From: Bacillota bacterium
GTDB lineage: Bacteria; Bacillota; Bacilli; Bacillales; Bacillaceae_J
Assembly: GCA_023457235.1 (NCBI GenBank)
Contig: JAEWMK010000154.1
Coordinates: 1-16,161 of the forward strand
DNA: 16,161 bases
Direction: 5' to 3'
This document shows, one piece after another, positions 7,224 to 14,034 of this stretch (the stretch's first letter is position 1; each line of letters begins with the position of its first letter). The notes beneath the pieces are model-generated. The model did not search any database. It was not told the origin of the DNA and was given only the letters and a program-made list of their open reading frames with translations. Made by a program: the position numbers and the translations under genes.

Positions 7224-7496
7224 ATGAGCTCACTGGATAATACGATGAGATTTAATTTTCAAGAAGAGCCAATTGATACAAATGTGAAGGATGTACTTTT
7301 TACAGTATACGAAGCCTTACAGGAAAAAGGTTATAATCCGATTAACCAAATAGTAGGCTATTTACTTTCGGGCGACCCTGCCTATATTCCACGCCACAAG
7401 GATGCACGAAATATCATTCGCAAACTTGAAAGGGACGAATTAATTGAAGAATTAGTGAAATCCTATTTAGAGACTCATCGGGAAGGCACAAACTAA
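7224..7496 (+). CDS. ireB: IreB/ReoM family regulatory phosphoprotein (YrzL, formerly UPF0297)
   Basis: A 90-residue cytoplasmic protein of the IreB (DUF965/UPF0297) family. In Enterococcus IreB is a substrate of the PASTA kinase IreK, and in Listeria ReoM controls ClpCP-dependent turnover of MurA, the first enzyme of peptidoglycan synthesis. The hallmark block NQIVGYLLSGDPAYIPRHKDARNIIRKLERDE is intact at about residues 41–72. The start at ATG 7224 is preferred over GTG 7215, because GGAGGT (7211–7216) lies 7 bases before 7224 and overlaps 7215; it also places a threonine at position 7 (MSSLDNT), matching the phosphorylated Thr7 of ReoM. The stop overlaps the ruvX start (TAATG), indicating translational coupling. 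Confidence 0.93.
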   Translation: MSSLDNTMRFNFQEEPIDTNVKDVLFTVYEALQEKGYNPINQIVGYLLSGDPAYIPRHKDARNIIRKLERDELIEELVKSYLETHREGTN

Positions 7497-7912
7497 TGAG
7501 AGTGATTGGCTTAGATGTAGGTACAAAAACGATCGGTGTTGCTGTCAGCGATGAACTAGGTTGGACCGCACAAGGTATTGAGACAATTAAAATAGATGCA
7601 GATCAAAATGATTATGGGCTTGACCGGATTAAGACATTTATTAATGAGTATAATCCTGAAAAGATAGTTGTTGGTTTTCCAAAAAATATGAACGGAACAG
7701 TAGGTCCGCGTGGTGAAGCTTGCCTGGAATTTGCTGAACTTTTGAAAAAGAAATTTCATATTGAGGTAGTTCTTTGGGATGAAAGACTATCAACTATGGC
7801 TGCTGAACGAATCCTACTAAGTGGTGATGTCAGTCGTAAGAAACGAAAAAAAGTAATCGATAAAATGGCAGCTGTCATGATTTTGCAAGGATACCTTGAT
7901 AGTAAACAATAA
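7496..7912 (+). CDS. ruvX: RuvX/YqgF family nuclease (putative Holliday junction resolvase)
   Basis: A 138-residue RNase H-fold protein of the YqgF/RuvX family, annotated as a Holliday junction resolvase and in some species shown to act in rRNA 5'-end maturation. Visible motifs: GLDVGTKTIGVAVSD with acidic D7, VVGFPKNMNGTVGPR in the middle, DERLSTMAAE with the conserved acidic pair, and the C-terminal VIDKMAAVMILQGYLD. The length is normal. It starts within the stop codon of ireB, with GGAAGG at 7481–7486 as ribosome binding site. The ireB–ruvX–yrzB trio is a standard Firmicutes operon. Confidence 0.95.
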   Translation: MRVIGLDVGTKTIGVAVSDELGWTAQGIETIKIDADQNDYGLDRIKTFINEYNPEKIVVGFPKNMNGTVGPRGEACLEFAELLKKKFHIEVVLWDERLSTMAAERILLSGDVSRKKRKKVIDKMAAVMILQGYLDSKQ

Positions 7913-7925
7913 GGAGTGGAAACTA

Positions 7926-8216
7926 ATGGCTAAAGAAGAAAAAGAACGTATTATTATTCCAGATGAAAACGGTGAAGAGCATCTATTTGAAGTTTTATTT
8001 ACGTTTGACGTAGAGGAAACAGGCAAATCCTATATGGTATTAGAGCCTGTCGGCGCTAGCGACGAAGACGAAGAAGTTTAAGTATTTGCCTTCCGTTTTG
8101 AAGATGGTGAAGACGAAGAGGACCTTGCTCTTTTCCCTATCGAAACTGATGAGGAATGGGATATCGTTGAAGAGATGTTAAATACCTTTTCAGAGCAGGA
8201 TGAGGACGAAGAATAA
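7926..8216 (+). pseudogene. yrzB: DUF1292 protein (YrzB-like), interrupted by an in-frame TAA
   Basis: Acidic DUF1292 (YrzB) protein of unknown function, normally just over 90 residues. The start (MAKEEKERIIIPDENGEEHL) has AAGGAGTGG at 7911–7919. Reading is open for 51 codons to a TAA at 8079–8081, after which the same frame continues without frameshift through FAFRFEDGED and FPIETDEEWDIVEEMLNTF, the conserved C-terminal half of the family, to a TAA at 8214–8216 (96 sense codons plus the internal stop). A Glu codon (GAA) at the interruption would restore a normal protein. Relatives, as I recall them, have an acidic stretch there. No start codon with a ribosome binding site precedes the second half. 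Explanations: recent nonsense mutation, sequencing error, or readthrough; the intact downstream frame favours a recent change or an error. Confidence 0.85.
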
Positions 8217-8235
8217 TATAGAGTAGTCTAATTAC

Positions 8236-8269
8236 AAAAAGGCGTACCAGCTAATGGTGCGCCTTTTTT
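8236..8269 (+). terminator. intrinsic terminator after the alaS–yrzB group
   Basis: A 12-bp stem AAAGGCGTACCA/TGGTGCGCCTTT (one G·T pair) with loop GCTAA, followed by a T-run. It closes the ireB–ruvX–yrzB unit 20 bases after the second yrzB stop. Confidence 0.92.
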
Positions 8270-8290
8270 AGCGTTTTTACAAAAAATTAC

Positions 8291-8318
8291 TCGAAATTTG
8301 TTGTATATATAGTATAAT
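8291..8318 (+). promoter_or_regulatory. probable sigma-A promoter for mltG
   Basis: A perfect -10 TATAAT at 8313–8318 with a weak -35 TCGAAA (4 of 6) at 8291–8296 and 16-base spacing. It lies directly after the terminator at 8236–8269 and before mltG, where a new transcript must start. Confidence 0.5.
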
Positions 8319-8344
8319 AATACGGATAGGAAGGAGGGGCATTT

Positions 8345-9484
8345 TTGGGTAGAACAAAAGAAAAAGATTCCAAAGCAAAACTTTCAGAACGTGAGCAGGA
8401 AGCACGCTTAGTTCGCAAAATAGTAGCGACTATTTTTACAGTTGTCTCGCTAATTATAATTGGTACAGCAATTTTTGGATATTTTTATATAAAATCAGCG
8501 TTGGAGCCGGTTGATGCAACGGACAAGTCAGAAACGAAAGTGACGATACCAATTGGTTCGTCCGTAAGAGGTATCGCGAACACCCTTGAAGAAAACGGCA
8601 TTATTAAAAATAGTACAGTCTTTCGCTATTATGTGAAATTTAAAAATGAATCGGGATTTCAAGCGGGCGATTATAACTTAAGTCCATCGATGGAATTTAG
8701 CGATATTATTGCTCAATTAAAAACAGGTAAGGTTATGAAAGAGCCTTTATTTACAATTACAATTCCGGAAGGAAAGCAGCTTGAAGAAATTGCAACAATT
8801 ATTTCGAAAAAGACAAATTATTCAGAGGCAGAGATCCTCAAAAAACTTGATGACAAACAATATATTAAAACCTTAATTAAAAAGTACCCGACGATTTTAT
8901 CAGATGATATTTTAAATGCTAAGATACGTCACCCATTAGAAGGTTATCTATTTCCAGCAACATTTGAATATTATGAGGACGATCCGAAATTAGAAAATAT
9001 TATTGAAGATATGCTCTCAAAAACAGAGGAAATAGTATCATCCTATTTAGGGCAAATAGAAGAAAACGATCTTTCCGTTCATGAGTTTATGACGATGGCT
9101 TCTTTAATTGAAGAGGAAGCAACTGAAAAGGGAGACCGTGAAAAAATTTCATCTGTTTTCTATAATCGTATCAAAAAAGGTATGCCTCTACAAACAGACC
9201 CTACTGTCTTGTATTCTATGGGCAAGCATCAAGTTGGAATCACATATGATGACTTAAAGGTAGACTCACCGTATAATACGTATAAACATCCTGGTCTGCC
9301 ACCGGGTCCAATTGCCAGTCCGGGTGAAATATCGATGGCAGCTGCAGTAAACCCTGCCGATGGTAAATACTTGTATTTTTATTCGCGACCTAACGGTGAA
9401 ACGATCTTTACAACAACATTAAATGAACATAATAATATTAAGAATAAGTATAAGCAAGAGTGGAATGAATTTAAAGAATCCTAA
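8345..9484 (+). CDS. mltG: endolytic murein transglycosylase MltG (YrrL-like)
   Basis: Membrane-anchored endolytic transglycosylase that cleaves nascent peptidoglycan strands and sets glycan length. 379 residues: a charged cytoplasmic N-terminus (1–25), one membrane helix (about 26–49), then the extracytoplasmic YceG domain. The catalytic segment is SLIEEEATEKGDREKISSVF, with E256 in the position of the family's catalytic glutamate, followed by LQTDPTVLYSMG and HPGLPPGPIASPG, both characteristic. The start is TTG at 8345, supported by AAGGAGG at 8331–8337 with 7-base spacing; no ATG or GTG is better placed. It has its own promoter region after a terminator. A dispersed repeat follows, so cotranscription with trmR is uncertain. 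Confidence 0.95.
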   Translation: MGRTKEKDSKAKLSEREQEARLVRKIVATIFTVVSLIIIGTAIFGYFYIKSALEPVDATDKSETKVTIPIGSSVRGIANTLEENGIIKNSTVFRYYVKFKNESGFQAGDYNLSPSMEFSDIIAQLKTGKVMKEPLFTITIPEGKQLEEIATIISKKTNYSEAEILKKLDDKQYIKTLIKKYPTILSDDILNAKIRHPLEGYLFPATFEYYEDDPKLENIIEDMLSKTEEIVSSYLGQIEENDLSVHEFMTMASLIEEEATEKGDREKISSVFYNRIKKGMPLQTDPTVLYSMGKHQVGITYDDLKVDSPYNTYKHPGLPPGPIASPGEISMAAAVNPADGKYLYFYSRPNGETIFTTTLNEHNNIKNKYKQEWNEFKES

Positions 9485-9500
9485 AAAGTATATTCAACAG

Positions 9501-9653
9501 TTGTCTAGCTCCAGCGCCTATCGCCTAGCAAACTTCAGGACTCCTCCCTACGATAAGTCAACTAAGAATTGCTAACGCAATTCAAGTTTCCTTTATCGCT
9601 GTCGTTGTCCCCTCCAGTTTGTACGGCGATGAACAAGGCGCTTGCGCTTTTCT
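9501..9653 (+). repeat. short dispersed Bacillaceae repeat (153-base form)
   Basis: Begins TTGTCTAGCTCCAGCGCC and ends AAGGCGCTTGCGCTTTTCT; the GCGCC and GGCGC ends can pair. It carries the same termini as the reverse-oriented 61-base element at 4280–4340, with a longer interior. It has no coding capacity. It fills most of the mltG–trmR gap. Confidence 0.78.
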
Positions 9654-9656
9654 AAA

Positions 9657-9701
9657 GGGGAATGTGGATTGGACGAGCAAGCTGTTCAATTAGCATTCCC
9701 C
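9657..9701 (+). other. long imperfect hairpin before trmR
   Basis: GGGGAATG (9657–9664) pairs with CATTCCCC (9694–9701), and ATTGGAC pairs with GTTCAAT inside (one G·T), leaving a loop containing GAGCAAGC. No T-run follows, so it is not a standard terminator. Its CGAGCAAGCT core (9674–9683) and AGGTGTATTTGAT downstream (9742–9754) resemble parts of the structured repeat near alaS, suggesting a degraded copy. Confidence 0.55.
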
Positions 9702-9774
9702 CTCTTGTTGTGATAAAATATCCTGAGGCGCATTTTTGAATAGGTGTATTTGATTTAGTAGGAGGTCTTCATAC

Positions 9775-10416
9775 TTGTTTGTCCCTAGTGACGTAACTGA
9801 ATATATAGAAAGCCTGGTTCCTGATAGAGAACCTGCCATAGTAGAAATAGAGAAATATGCTGAGGGGCATGGTGTTCCGATCATGGAGCTCGTTGGAATC
9901 GAAGCGATGCTTCAGTTTTTAAGACTCGTACAACCGAAGTCTATTCTCGAGGTTGGAACGGCTATTGGTTATTCGGCAATCCGAATGGCAAAAGCATTAC
10001 CTAATGTACGTATTGTAACGATTGAGCGCGATAAAATTCGTTATGATAAAGCGATCGAAAACATCGAAAAAATGCAATTACAAGAGCGAATAACCGTGAT
10101 CTTCGGGGATGCACTTGAAACAGGTGAACAGGTTGGCCAAAATGGTCCGTTTGATAGTATTTTTATAGATGCTGCAAAGGGGCAATATACTCGTTTTTTC
10201 GAATTATATAGCCCGATGCTTAGTCAAAATGGTGTTGTTTTTTCCGATAATATTTTATTCAGAGGTTTAGTTGCAAAAAATAATATTGAGGATCGACGAC
10301 ATAAGAGTTTAGTGGAAAAGATAAAAGGATATAACAAATGGTTAATGAATCATCCCGAATTCGATACTACAATATTGACTGTTGGTGATGGTATTGCCAT
10401 TAGCCGTAAGAGGTGA
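9775..10416 (+). CDS. trmR: tRNA 5-hydroxyuridine methyltransferase TrmR (YrrM-like O-methyltransferase)
   Basis: Class I SAM-dependent O-methyltransferase, 213 residues, in the catechol-OMT-like family 3. In B. subtilis TrmR (YrrM) methylates 5-hydroxyuridine at wobble position 34 of certain tRNAs to 5-methoxyuridine. The SAM motif SILEVGTAIGYSAIRMAK lies at about residues 56–73; the acidic end of strand 2 (TIERD), the metal-site region IDAAKGQY and the SDNILFRG loop are present. The start is TTG at 9775, with AGGAGGT at 9760–9766 spaced by 8 bases. The stop overlaps the trhP1 ribosome binding site, so the two are translationally close. The adjacent trhP1/trhP2 make its substrate, which supports the specific assignment. 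Confidence 0.9.
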   Translation: MFVPSDVTEYIESLVPDREPAIVEIEKYAEGHGVPIMELVGIEAMLQFLRLVQPKSILEVGTAIGYSAIRMAKALPNVRIVTIERDKIRYDKAIENIEKMQLQERITVIFGDALETGEQVGQNGPFDSIFIDAAKGQYTRFFELYSPMLSQNGVVFSDNILFRGLVAKNNIEDRRHKSLVEKIKGYNKWLMNHPEFDTTILTVGDGIAISRKR

Positions 10417-10421
10417 AGAAA

Positions 10422-11351
10422 ATGAAAAAAACAGAATTATTAGTAACACCCACAAGCGTAAAGGATATAGAACTTCTTGCTGAAGCTGGAGCAGATGCTG
10501 TAATGATCGGAGAGCAGCGCTATGGTTTACGCTTAGCAGGGGAATTTAATAGAGAGGATTTGCAAGCTGCGATAGAGTTGGCTCATCAAAATAATTTGAA
10601 AGCTTATGTTGCAGTTAATGCTATTTTCCATAATGAGAAAATTGAAGAATTGAAGGATTACATCAAGTTTGTAAGTGATTCAAAAGCCGATGCCATTGTG
10701 TTTGGCGATCCGGCTGTGTTGATGACAGTTAGAGAAGTTGCACCGGAAATGAAAATGCATTGGAGCACGGAAACGCTCGCAACAAACTATTACACATGTA
10801 ATTATTGGGGCCGTAAAGGGGCAAAACGCTCTGTATTAGCACGTGAACTTAATATGGATGCTATTGTTGAAATAAAAGAAAATGCAGAAGTTGAAATTGA
10901 AATCCAAGTACATGGGATGACATCGATGTTTCAATCAAAGCGTTCACTAATTGGCAACTATTATGAGTTCCAAGGAAAGAGCATGAAGATAGAAAATCGA
11001 TCTCAACAGGACCAAATGTACCTTCACGATAAAGAACGTGATAATAAATATCCAATCTTTGAAGATGAAAATGGAACACATATCATGAGTCCGAACGATA
11101 TTTGTATTATTGATGAACTAGAGGAATTGATTGATGCGGGCATCGATAGTTTTAAAATTGAAGGCTTACTAAAATCATCAGAGTATATTGTTGAAGTTAC
11201 GAAAAAATATCGCAAGGCCATCGATTTATGTGTGGAGACCCGAGATCAATATGAGGAAATTAAAGATCAATTGGTAGCTGATATAGAAGCAATCCAGCCG
11301 CCAAATCGTCCGTTGGATACAGGCTTCTTCTACAAGGAGACCGTATACTAG
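10422..11351 (+). CDS. trhP1: tRNA U34 hydroxylation protein TrhP1 (peptidase U32 family, YrrN-like)
   Basis: Peptidase U32-family protein of 309 residues; in B. subtilis TrhP1 and TrhP2 act in prephenate-dependent hydroxylation of tRNA uridine 34. A TIM-barrel-like N-terminal half carries LLAEAGADAVMIGEQRYGLR (about 15–34). The place where U32 proteins have a cysteine signature reads QVHGMTSMFQSKRSLIGNYY: the cysteines are absent, so this subunit probably lacks the iron–sulfur cluster. SFKIEGLLKSSEY near residue 243 is the conserved U32 block. ATG 10422 is preferred over GTG 10413, because AGAGGTG just upstream serves as ribosome binding site and overlaps 10413. It is followed by an AGGAGG site and a large palindrome before trhP2. 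Confidence 0.9.
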   Translation: MKKTELLVTPTSVKDIELLAEAGADAVMIGEQRYGLRLAGEFNREDLQAAIELAHQNNLKAYVAVNAIFHNEKIEELKDYIKFVSDSKADAIVFGDPAVLMTVREVAPEMKMHWSTETLATNYYTCNYWGRKGAKRSVLARELNMDAIVEIKENAEVEIEIQVHGMTSMFQSKRSLIGNYYEFQGKSMKIENRSQQDQMYLHDKERDNKYPIFEDENGTHIMSPNDICIIDELEELIDAGIDSFKIEGLLKSSEYIVEVTKKYRKAIDLCVETRDQYEEIKDQLVADIEAIQPPNRPLDTGFFYKETVY

Positions 11352-11367
11352 GAGGATGAATGGGTGT

Positions 11368-11450
11368 AACATGGGGACGGTTCTCATGTTCCATTTCATT
11401 CTCTATTGGATAAACTGAAACATGTGGAACATGAGAACCGTCCCCATGTT
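11368..11450. repeat. REP-like palindromic element between trhP1 and trhP2
   Basis: A perfect 26-bp inverted repeat: left arm 11368–11393 (AACATGGGGACGG then TTCTCATGTTCCA) and right arm 11425–11450. Inside, TTTCA (11394–11398) can pair with TGAAA (11416–11420). The GGGGACGGTTCTC core is a motif I associate with REP-like palindromes and RAYT (IS200-like) transposases in Bacillus and other Firmicutes; that association is from memory and no transposase lies in this window. As RNA it would be a very stable hairpin between two cistrons, without a T-run. Confidence 0.88.
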
Positions 11451-11473
11451 CCATAAAGAAAGGAATGTTAAGA

Positions 11474-12754
11474 GTGGCAATTACAGCTGATAAAATATCA
11501 AAAATCATCGACGGCAAGCGTGTCATCGTTAAAAAGCCAGAACTCCTTGCTCCTGCCGGCAACTTAGAAAAGTTAAAAATTGCCGTTCATTATGGTGCTG
11601 ATGCCGTATTTATTGGCGGACAAGAATATGGTTTACGCTCAAACGCTGATAATTTTTCGCATGAGGAAATGGCCGAAGGCGTTCAATTTGCAAATAAGTA
11701 TGGTGCAAAAATCTATGTTACAACGAATATTATTGCTCATAACGAAAATATCGCTGGGTTGGAAGAATATTTAAAAGGGGTTGAGAGTGCTGGTGTCGCG
11801 GGTATCATCGTTGCGGACCCTCTTATTATCGAAACAAGTAAACGGGTTGCACCGAAGTTAGAGACCCATTTGAGTACCCAACAATCACTATCCAACTGGA
11901 AAGCGGCCCAGTTTTGGAAAGAGGAAGGCCTTGAGCGGGTTGTATTGGCCCGTGAAACTAGTGCCGAAGAAGTTAGGGAAATTAAAGAGAAAGTCGATAT
12001 TGAGGTTGAAACATTTATTCACGGGGCGATGTGTATCGCTTATTCCGGCCGTTGTACGTTAAGTAATCATATGACTGCCCGTGACTCTAATCGAGGCGGC
12101 TGCTGTCAGTCCTGTCGTTGGGACTATGACTTATATAAGCTCGAAACGAATGAAGGAAATATAGTGGAAGCACCTCAATTTGCGGAAAGTGATCCGGCCT
12201 TTGCTATGAGTGCAAAAGATTTAAATTTAATCTCATCAATTCCAATGTTAATTGAACTTGGGGTTGACAGCTTAAAAATAGAAGGCAGAATGAAATCAAT
12301 TCACTATATTGCAACAGTTGTCAGTGTCTATCGTAAAGTAATTGATGCATATTGCGCTGATCCTGATCATTTTACAATTAAACAAGAGTGGCTGGATGAA
12401 CTTGATAAATGTGCCAACCGTGAGACAGCGCCTGCGTTTTTTGAAGGAGTTCCAGGGTATAAAGAGCAATTGTTTGGAAATCATAGCAAAAAGACAACCT
12501 ATGATTTTGTGGGAATGGTGTTAGACTATAACCCAGAAACACAAATGGTGACCCTACAGCAACGGAACCACTTTAGACCAGGAAATGAAGTAGAGTTTTT
12601 TGGTCCGGAAATTGAGAATTTCAAAATTGTTATTGATAAGGTTTGGGATGAAGAAGGCAATGAGCTTGATGCCGCACGACATCCTTTACAAATCGTGAAA
12701 TTTAAAGTGGATAAGCCGGTGTACAGGTACAACATGATGCGAAAGGAGATCTAA
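11474..12754 (+). CDS. trhP2: tRNA U34 hydroxylation protein TrhP2 (peptidase U32 family, YrrO-like)
   Basis: Peptidase U32-family protein, 426 residues from the chosen start, the cluster-bearing partner of TrhP1 in tRNA wobble-uridine hydroxylation. PELLAPAGNLEKLKIAVHYG marks the N-terminus (about 22–41). The U32 signature ETFIHGAMCIAYSGRCTLS is complete, with C187 and C194, followed by GGCCQSCRW (C210, C211, C214); four of these probably bind an Fe–S cluster. DSLKIEGRMKS follows near residue 264, then a C-terminal beta domain. GTG 11474 is preferred over ATG 11465, because the only nearby ribosome binding site, AAAGGA (11459–11464), directly abuts 11465 but lies 9 bases before 11474. A palindrome separates it from trhP1. 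Its stop overlaps the udk ATG (TAATG). Confidence 0.9.
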   Translation: MAITADKISKIIDGKRVIVKKPELLAPAGNLEKLKIAVHYGADAVFIGGQEYGLRSNADNFSHEEMAEGVQFANKYGAKIYVTTNIIAHNENIAGLEEYLKGVESAGVAGIIVADPLIIETSKRVAPKLETHLSTQQSLSNWKAAQFWKEEGLERVVLARETSAEEVREIKEKVDIEVETFIHGAMCIAYSGRCTLSNHMTARDSNRGGCCQSCRWDYDLYKLETNEGNIVEAPQFAESDPAFAMSAKDLNLISSIPMLIELGVDSLKIEGRMKSIHYIATVVSVYRKVIDAYCADPDHFTIKQEWLDELDKCANRETAPAFFEGVPGYKEQLFGNHSKKTTYDFVGMVLDYNPETQMVTLQQRNHFRPGNEVEFFGPEIENFKIVIDKVWDEEGNELDAARHPLQIVKFKVDKPVYRYNMMRKEI

Positions 12755-13386
12755 TGAAAAAGCCAATCGTCATTGGTATAGCTGGCGGCTCTGGTTCAGG
12801 AAAGACATCTGTAACGAGAGCTATTTATGAAAAATTTTCAAATGAAAACATATTAGTGCTTGAACAGGACTATTATTATAAAGACCAAAGTTATATGCCA
12901 TTTGAAGAAAGATTGACAACGAATTATGATCATCCACTTGCATTTGATAATGATCTATTTATTACACATGTTAAACAGCTTCTCAATTACGAACAAATTG
13001 AGAAGCCTGTTTACGATTACAGTCTTCATACAAGGTCAAGTGAGACAATTCTGGTCTTACCGAAAAATGTAATTATATTGGAAGGGATCCTAATCCTTGA
13101 AGATGAACGATTACGGAATCTTATGGATATTAAGGTTTTCGTTGATACAGATGCTGATATCCGAATCATTCGTAGAATACTAAGGGATATTAAAGAACGT
13201 GGACGTACAATTGATTCAGTAATTGAACAGTATGTAAGCGTTGTCAGACCGATGCATCTTCAATTCATTGAACCGACCAAAAGATATGCCAATTTAATCA
13301 TACCGGAAGGCGGCCAGAATGATGTTGCCATCGATTTATTGGTAACAAAAATCCAAACAATTGTTGATGAAATGCAAAATTTGTAA
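12754..13386 (+). CDS. udk: uridine kinase
   Basis: Cytoplasmic P-loop kinase that phosphorylates uridine and cytidine to UMP and CMP in pyrimidine salvage; 210 residues, the standard length. Walker A GGSGSGKT at residues 11–18; QDYYYKD and NYDHPLAFD form the nucleoside-binding segment; YDYSLHTRS at about 89–97 and IILEGILIL at about 108–116 are family motifs; RRILRDIKERGRT is the lid region. AAAGGAG at 12742–12748 precedes the ATG, which overlaps the trhP2 stop. A GreA gene follows, as in B. subtilis. Confidence 0.97.
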   Translation: MKKPIVIGIAGGSGSGKTSVTRAIYEKFSNENILVLEQDYYYKDQSYMPFEERLTTNYDHPLAFDNDLFITHVKQLLNYEQIEKPVYDYSLHTRSSETILVLPKNVIILEGILILEDERLRNLMDIKVFVDTDADIRIIRRILRDIKERGRTIDSVIEQYVSVVRPMHLQFIEPTKRYANLIIPEGGQNDVAIDLLVTKIQTIVDEMQNL

Positions 13387-13395
13387 TAGGATATT

Positions 13396-13443
13396 AAAAG
13401 TATATATAAAGTTATGGGGGCTTTATATAATTATTATACTTTT
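13396..13443 (+). other. AT-rich hairpin between udk and greA
   Basis: AAAAGTATA (13396–13404) pairs with TATACTTTT (13435–13443), and TATAAAG with CTTTATA inside (13405–13411 with 13421–13427), around a loop TTATGGGGG. It might be a weak bidirectional terminator for udk or part of the greA control region, which also holds a TATAAT at 13426–13431 without a clear -35. I cannot decide between these. Confidence 0.45.
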
Positions 13444-13491
13444 ACCGATGTACATAATGATAAATGAAGGAATTTAAAGGAGCGAAGGGAT

Positions 13492-13977
13492 ATGGCAGAA
13501 GAAAAAAGCTATTATATGACTGAAGAAGGAAAAGAAAAGTTAATTAAGGAATTAGAGTATTTAAAGTCAGAAAAAAGAAAAGAAGTTGTTGAACGTATTA
13601 AAATTGCCAGAGGATTTGGGGATTTATCAGAAAACTCCGAGTATGATGCTGCAAAGGATGATCAAGCATTTGTAGAATCAAGAATTTCAACTTTAGAAAA
13701 AATGATTCGTAATGCTGTCATTATCGAATCAGATGAAAATTCAACAACTGTATCATTAGGTAAAAAAGTAATTTTTGCCGAAATCATGTCTGATGGCAGT
13801 GAAGATGAAGCAGAAGAATATACAATAGTTGGTAGCGCAGAAGCAGATCCGTTTGAAGGAAAAATTTCAAACGATTCCCCAATGGCAGTTAGCCTTTTAG
13901 GACGCCATGTTGGTGATGAAGTTGTCGTTCAAACACCTGGCGGCGAAATAAAAGTTCGCATTAAAGATGTAAAATAA
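13492..13977 (+). CDS. greA: transcript cleavage/elongation factor GreA
   Basis: Rescues backtracked RNA polymerase by stimulating transcript cleavage in the secondary channel. 161 residues: N-terminal antiparallel coiled coil (about 8–78) with the tip GDLSENSEYDAAKDDQ carrying the acidic residues that act at the polymerase active site, then the C-terminal FKBP-like domain with DPFEGKISNDSPMAVSLLGR and GDEVVVQTPGG. AAAGGAG at 13476–13482 lies 9 bases before the ATG. It has a strong terminator downstream. Confidence 0.97.
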   Translation: MAEEKSYYMTEEGKEKLIKELEYLKSEKRKEVVERIKIARGFGDLSENSEYDAAKDDQAFVESRISTLEKMIRNAVIIESDENSTTVSLGKKVIFAEIMSDGSEDEAEEYTIVGSAEADPFEGKISNDSPMAVSLLGRHVGDEVVVQTPGGEIKVRIKDVK

Positions 13978-13999
13978 ATTATTGAATGTTTAATAATTT

Positions 14000-14034
14000 A
14001 CACCTCGTCAAAAATGATGATGAGGTGTTTTTTT
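14000..14034 (+). terminator. greA intrinsic terminator, overlapping the pbpI ribosome binding site
   Basis: An 11-bp stem ACACCTCGTCA/TGATGAGGTGT (one G·T) with a 7-base loop, followed by T7. GAGGTG in the 3' arm (14022–14027) is also the only ribosome binding site for pbpI, and the T-run is the spacer to its ATG at 14035. Confidence 0.9.

Noticed and set aside
8082..8216. Second half of yrzB as an independent gene
   Set aside because: No start codon with a ribosome binding site lies near its beginning; the only in-frame ATG is late in the conserved block.
9690..9884. Minus-strand 64-codon frame over the trmR start
   Set aside because: It overlaps the hairpin and the trmR N-terminus, with no ribosome binding site or recognisable protein.
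11260..11562. Minus-strand 100-codon frame across the palindrome
   Set aside because: It spans the ends of trhP1 and trhP2 and the non-coding palindrome, and shows no transposase or other motif.
14014..14034. pbpI starting at ATG 14014
   Set aside because: It would include the only ribosome binding site within the coding region; the start at 14035 gives the expected length.
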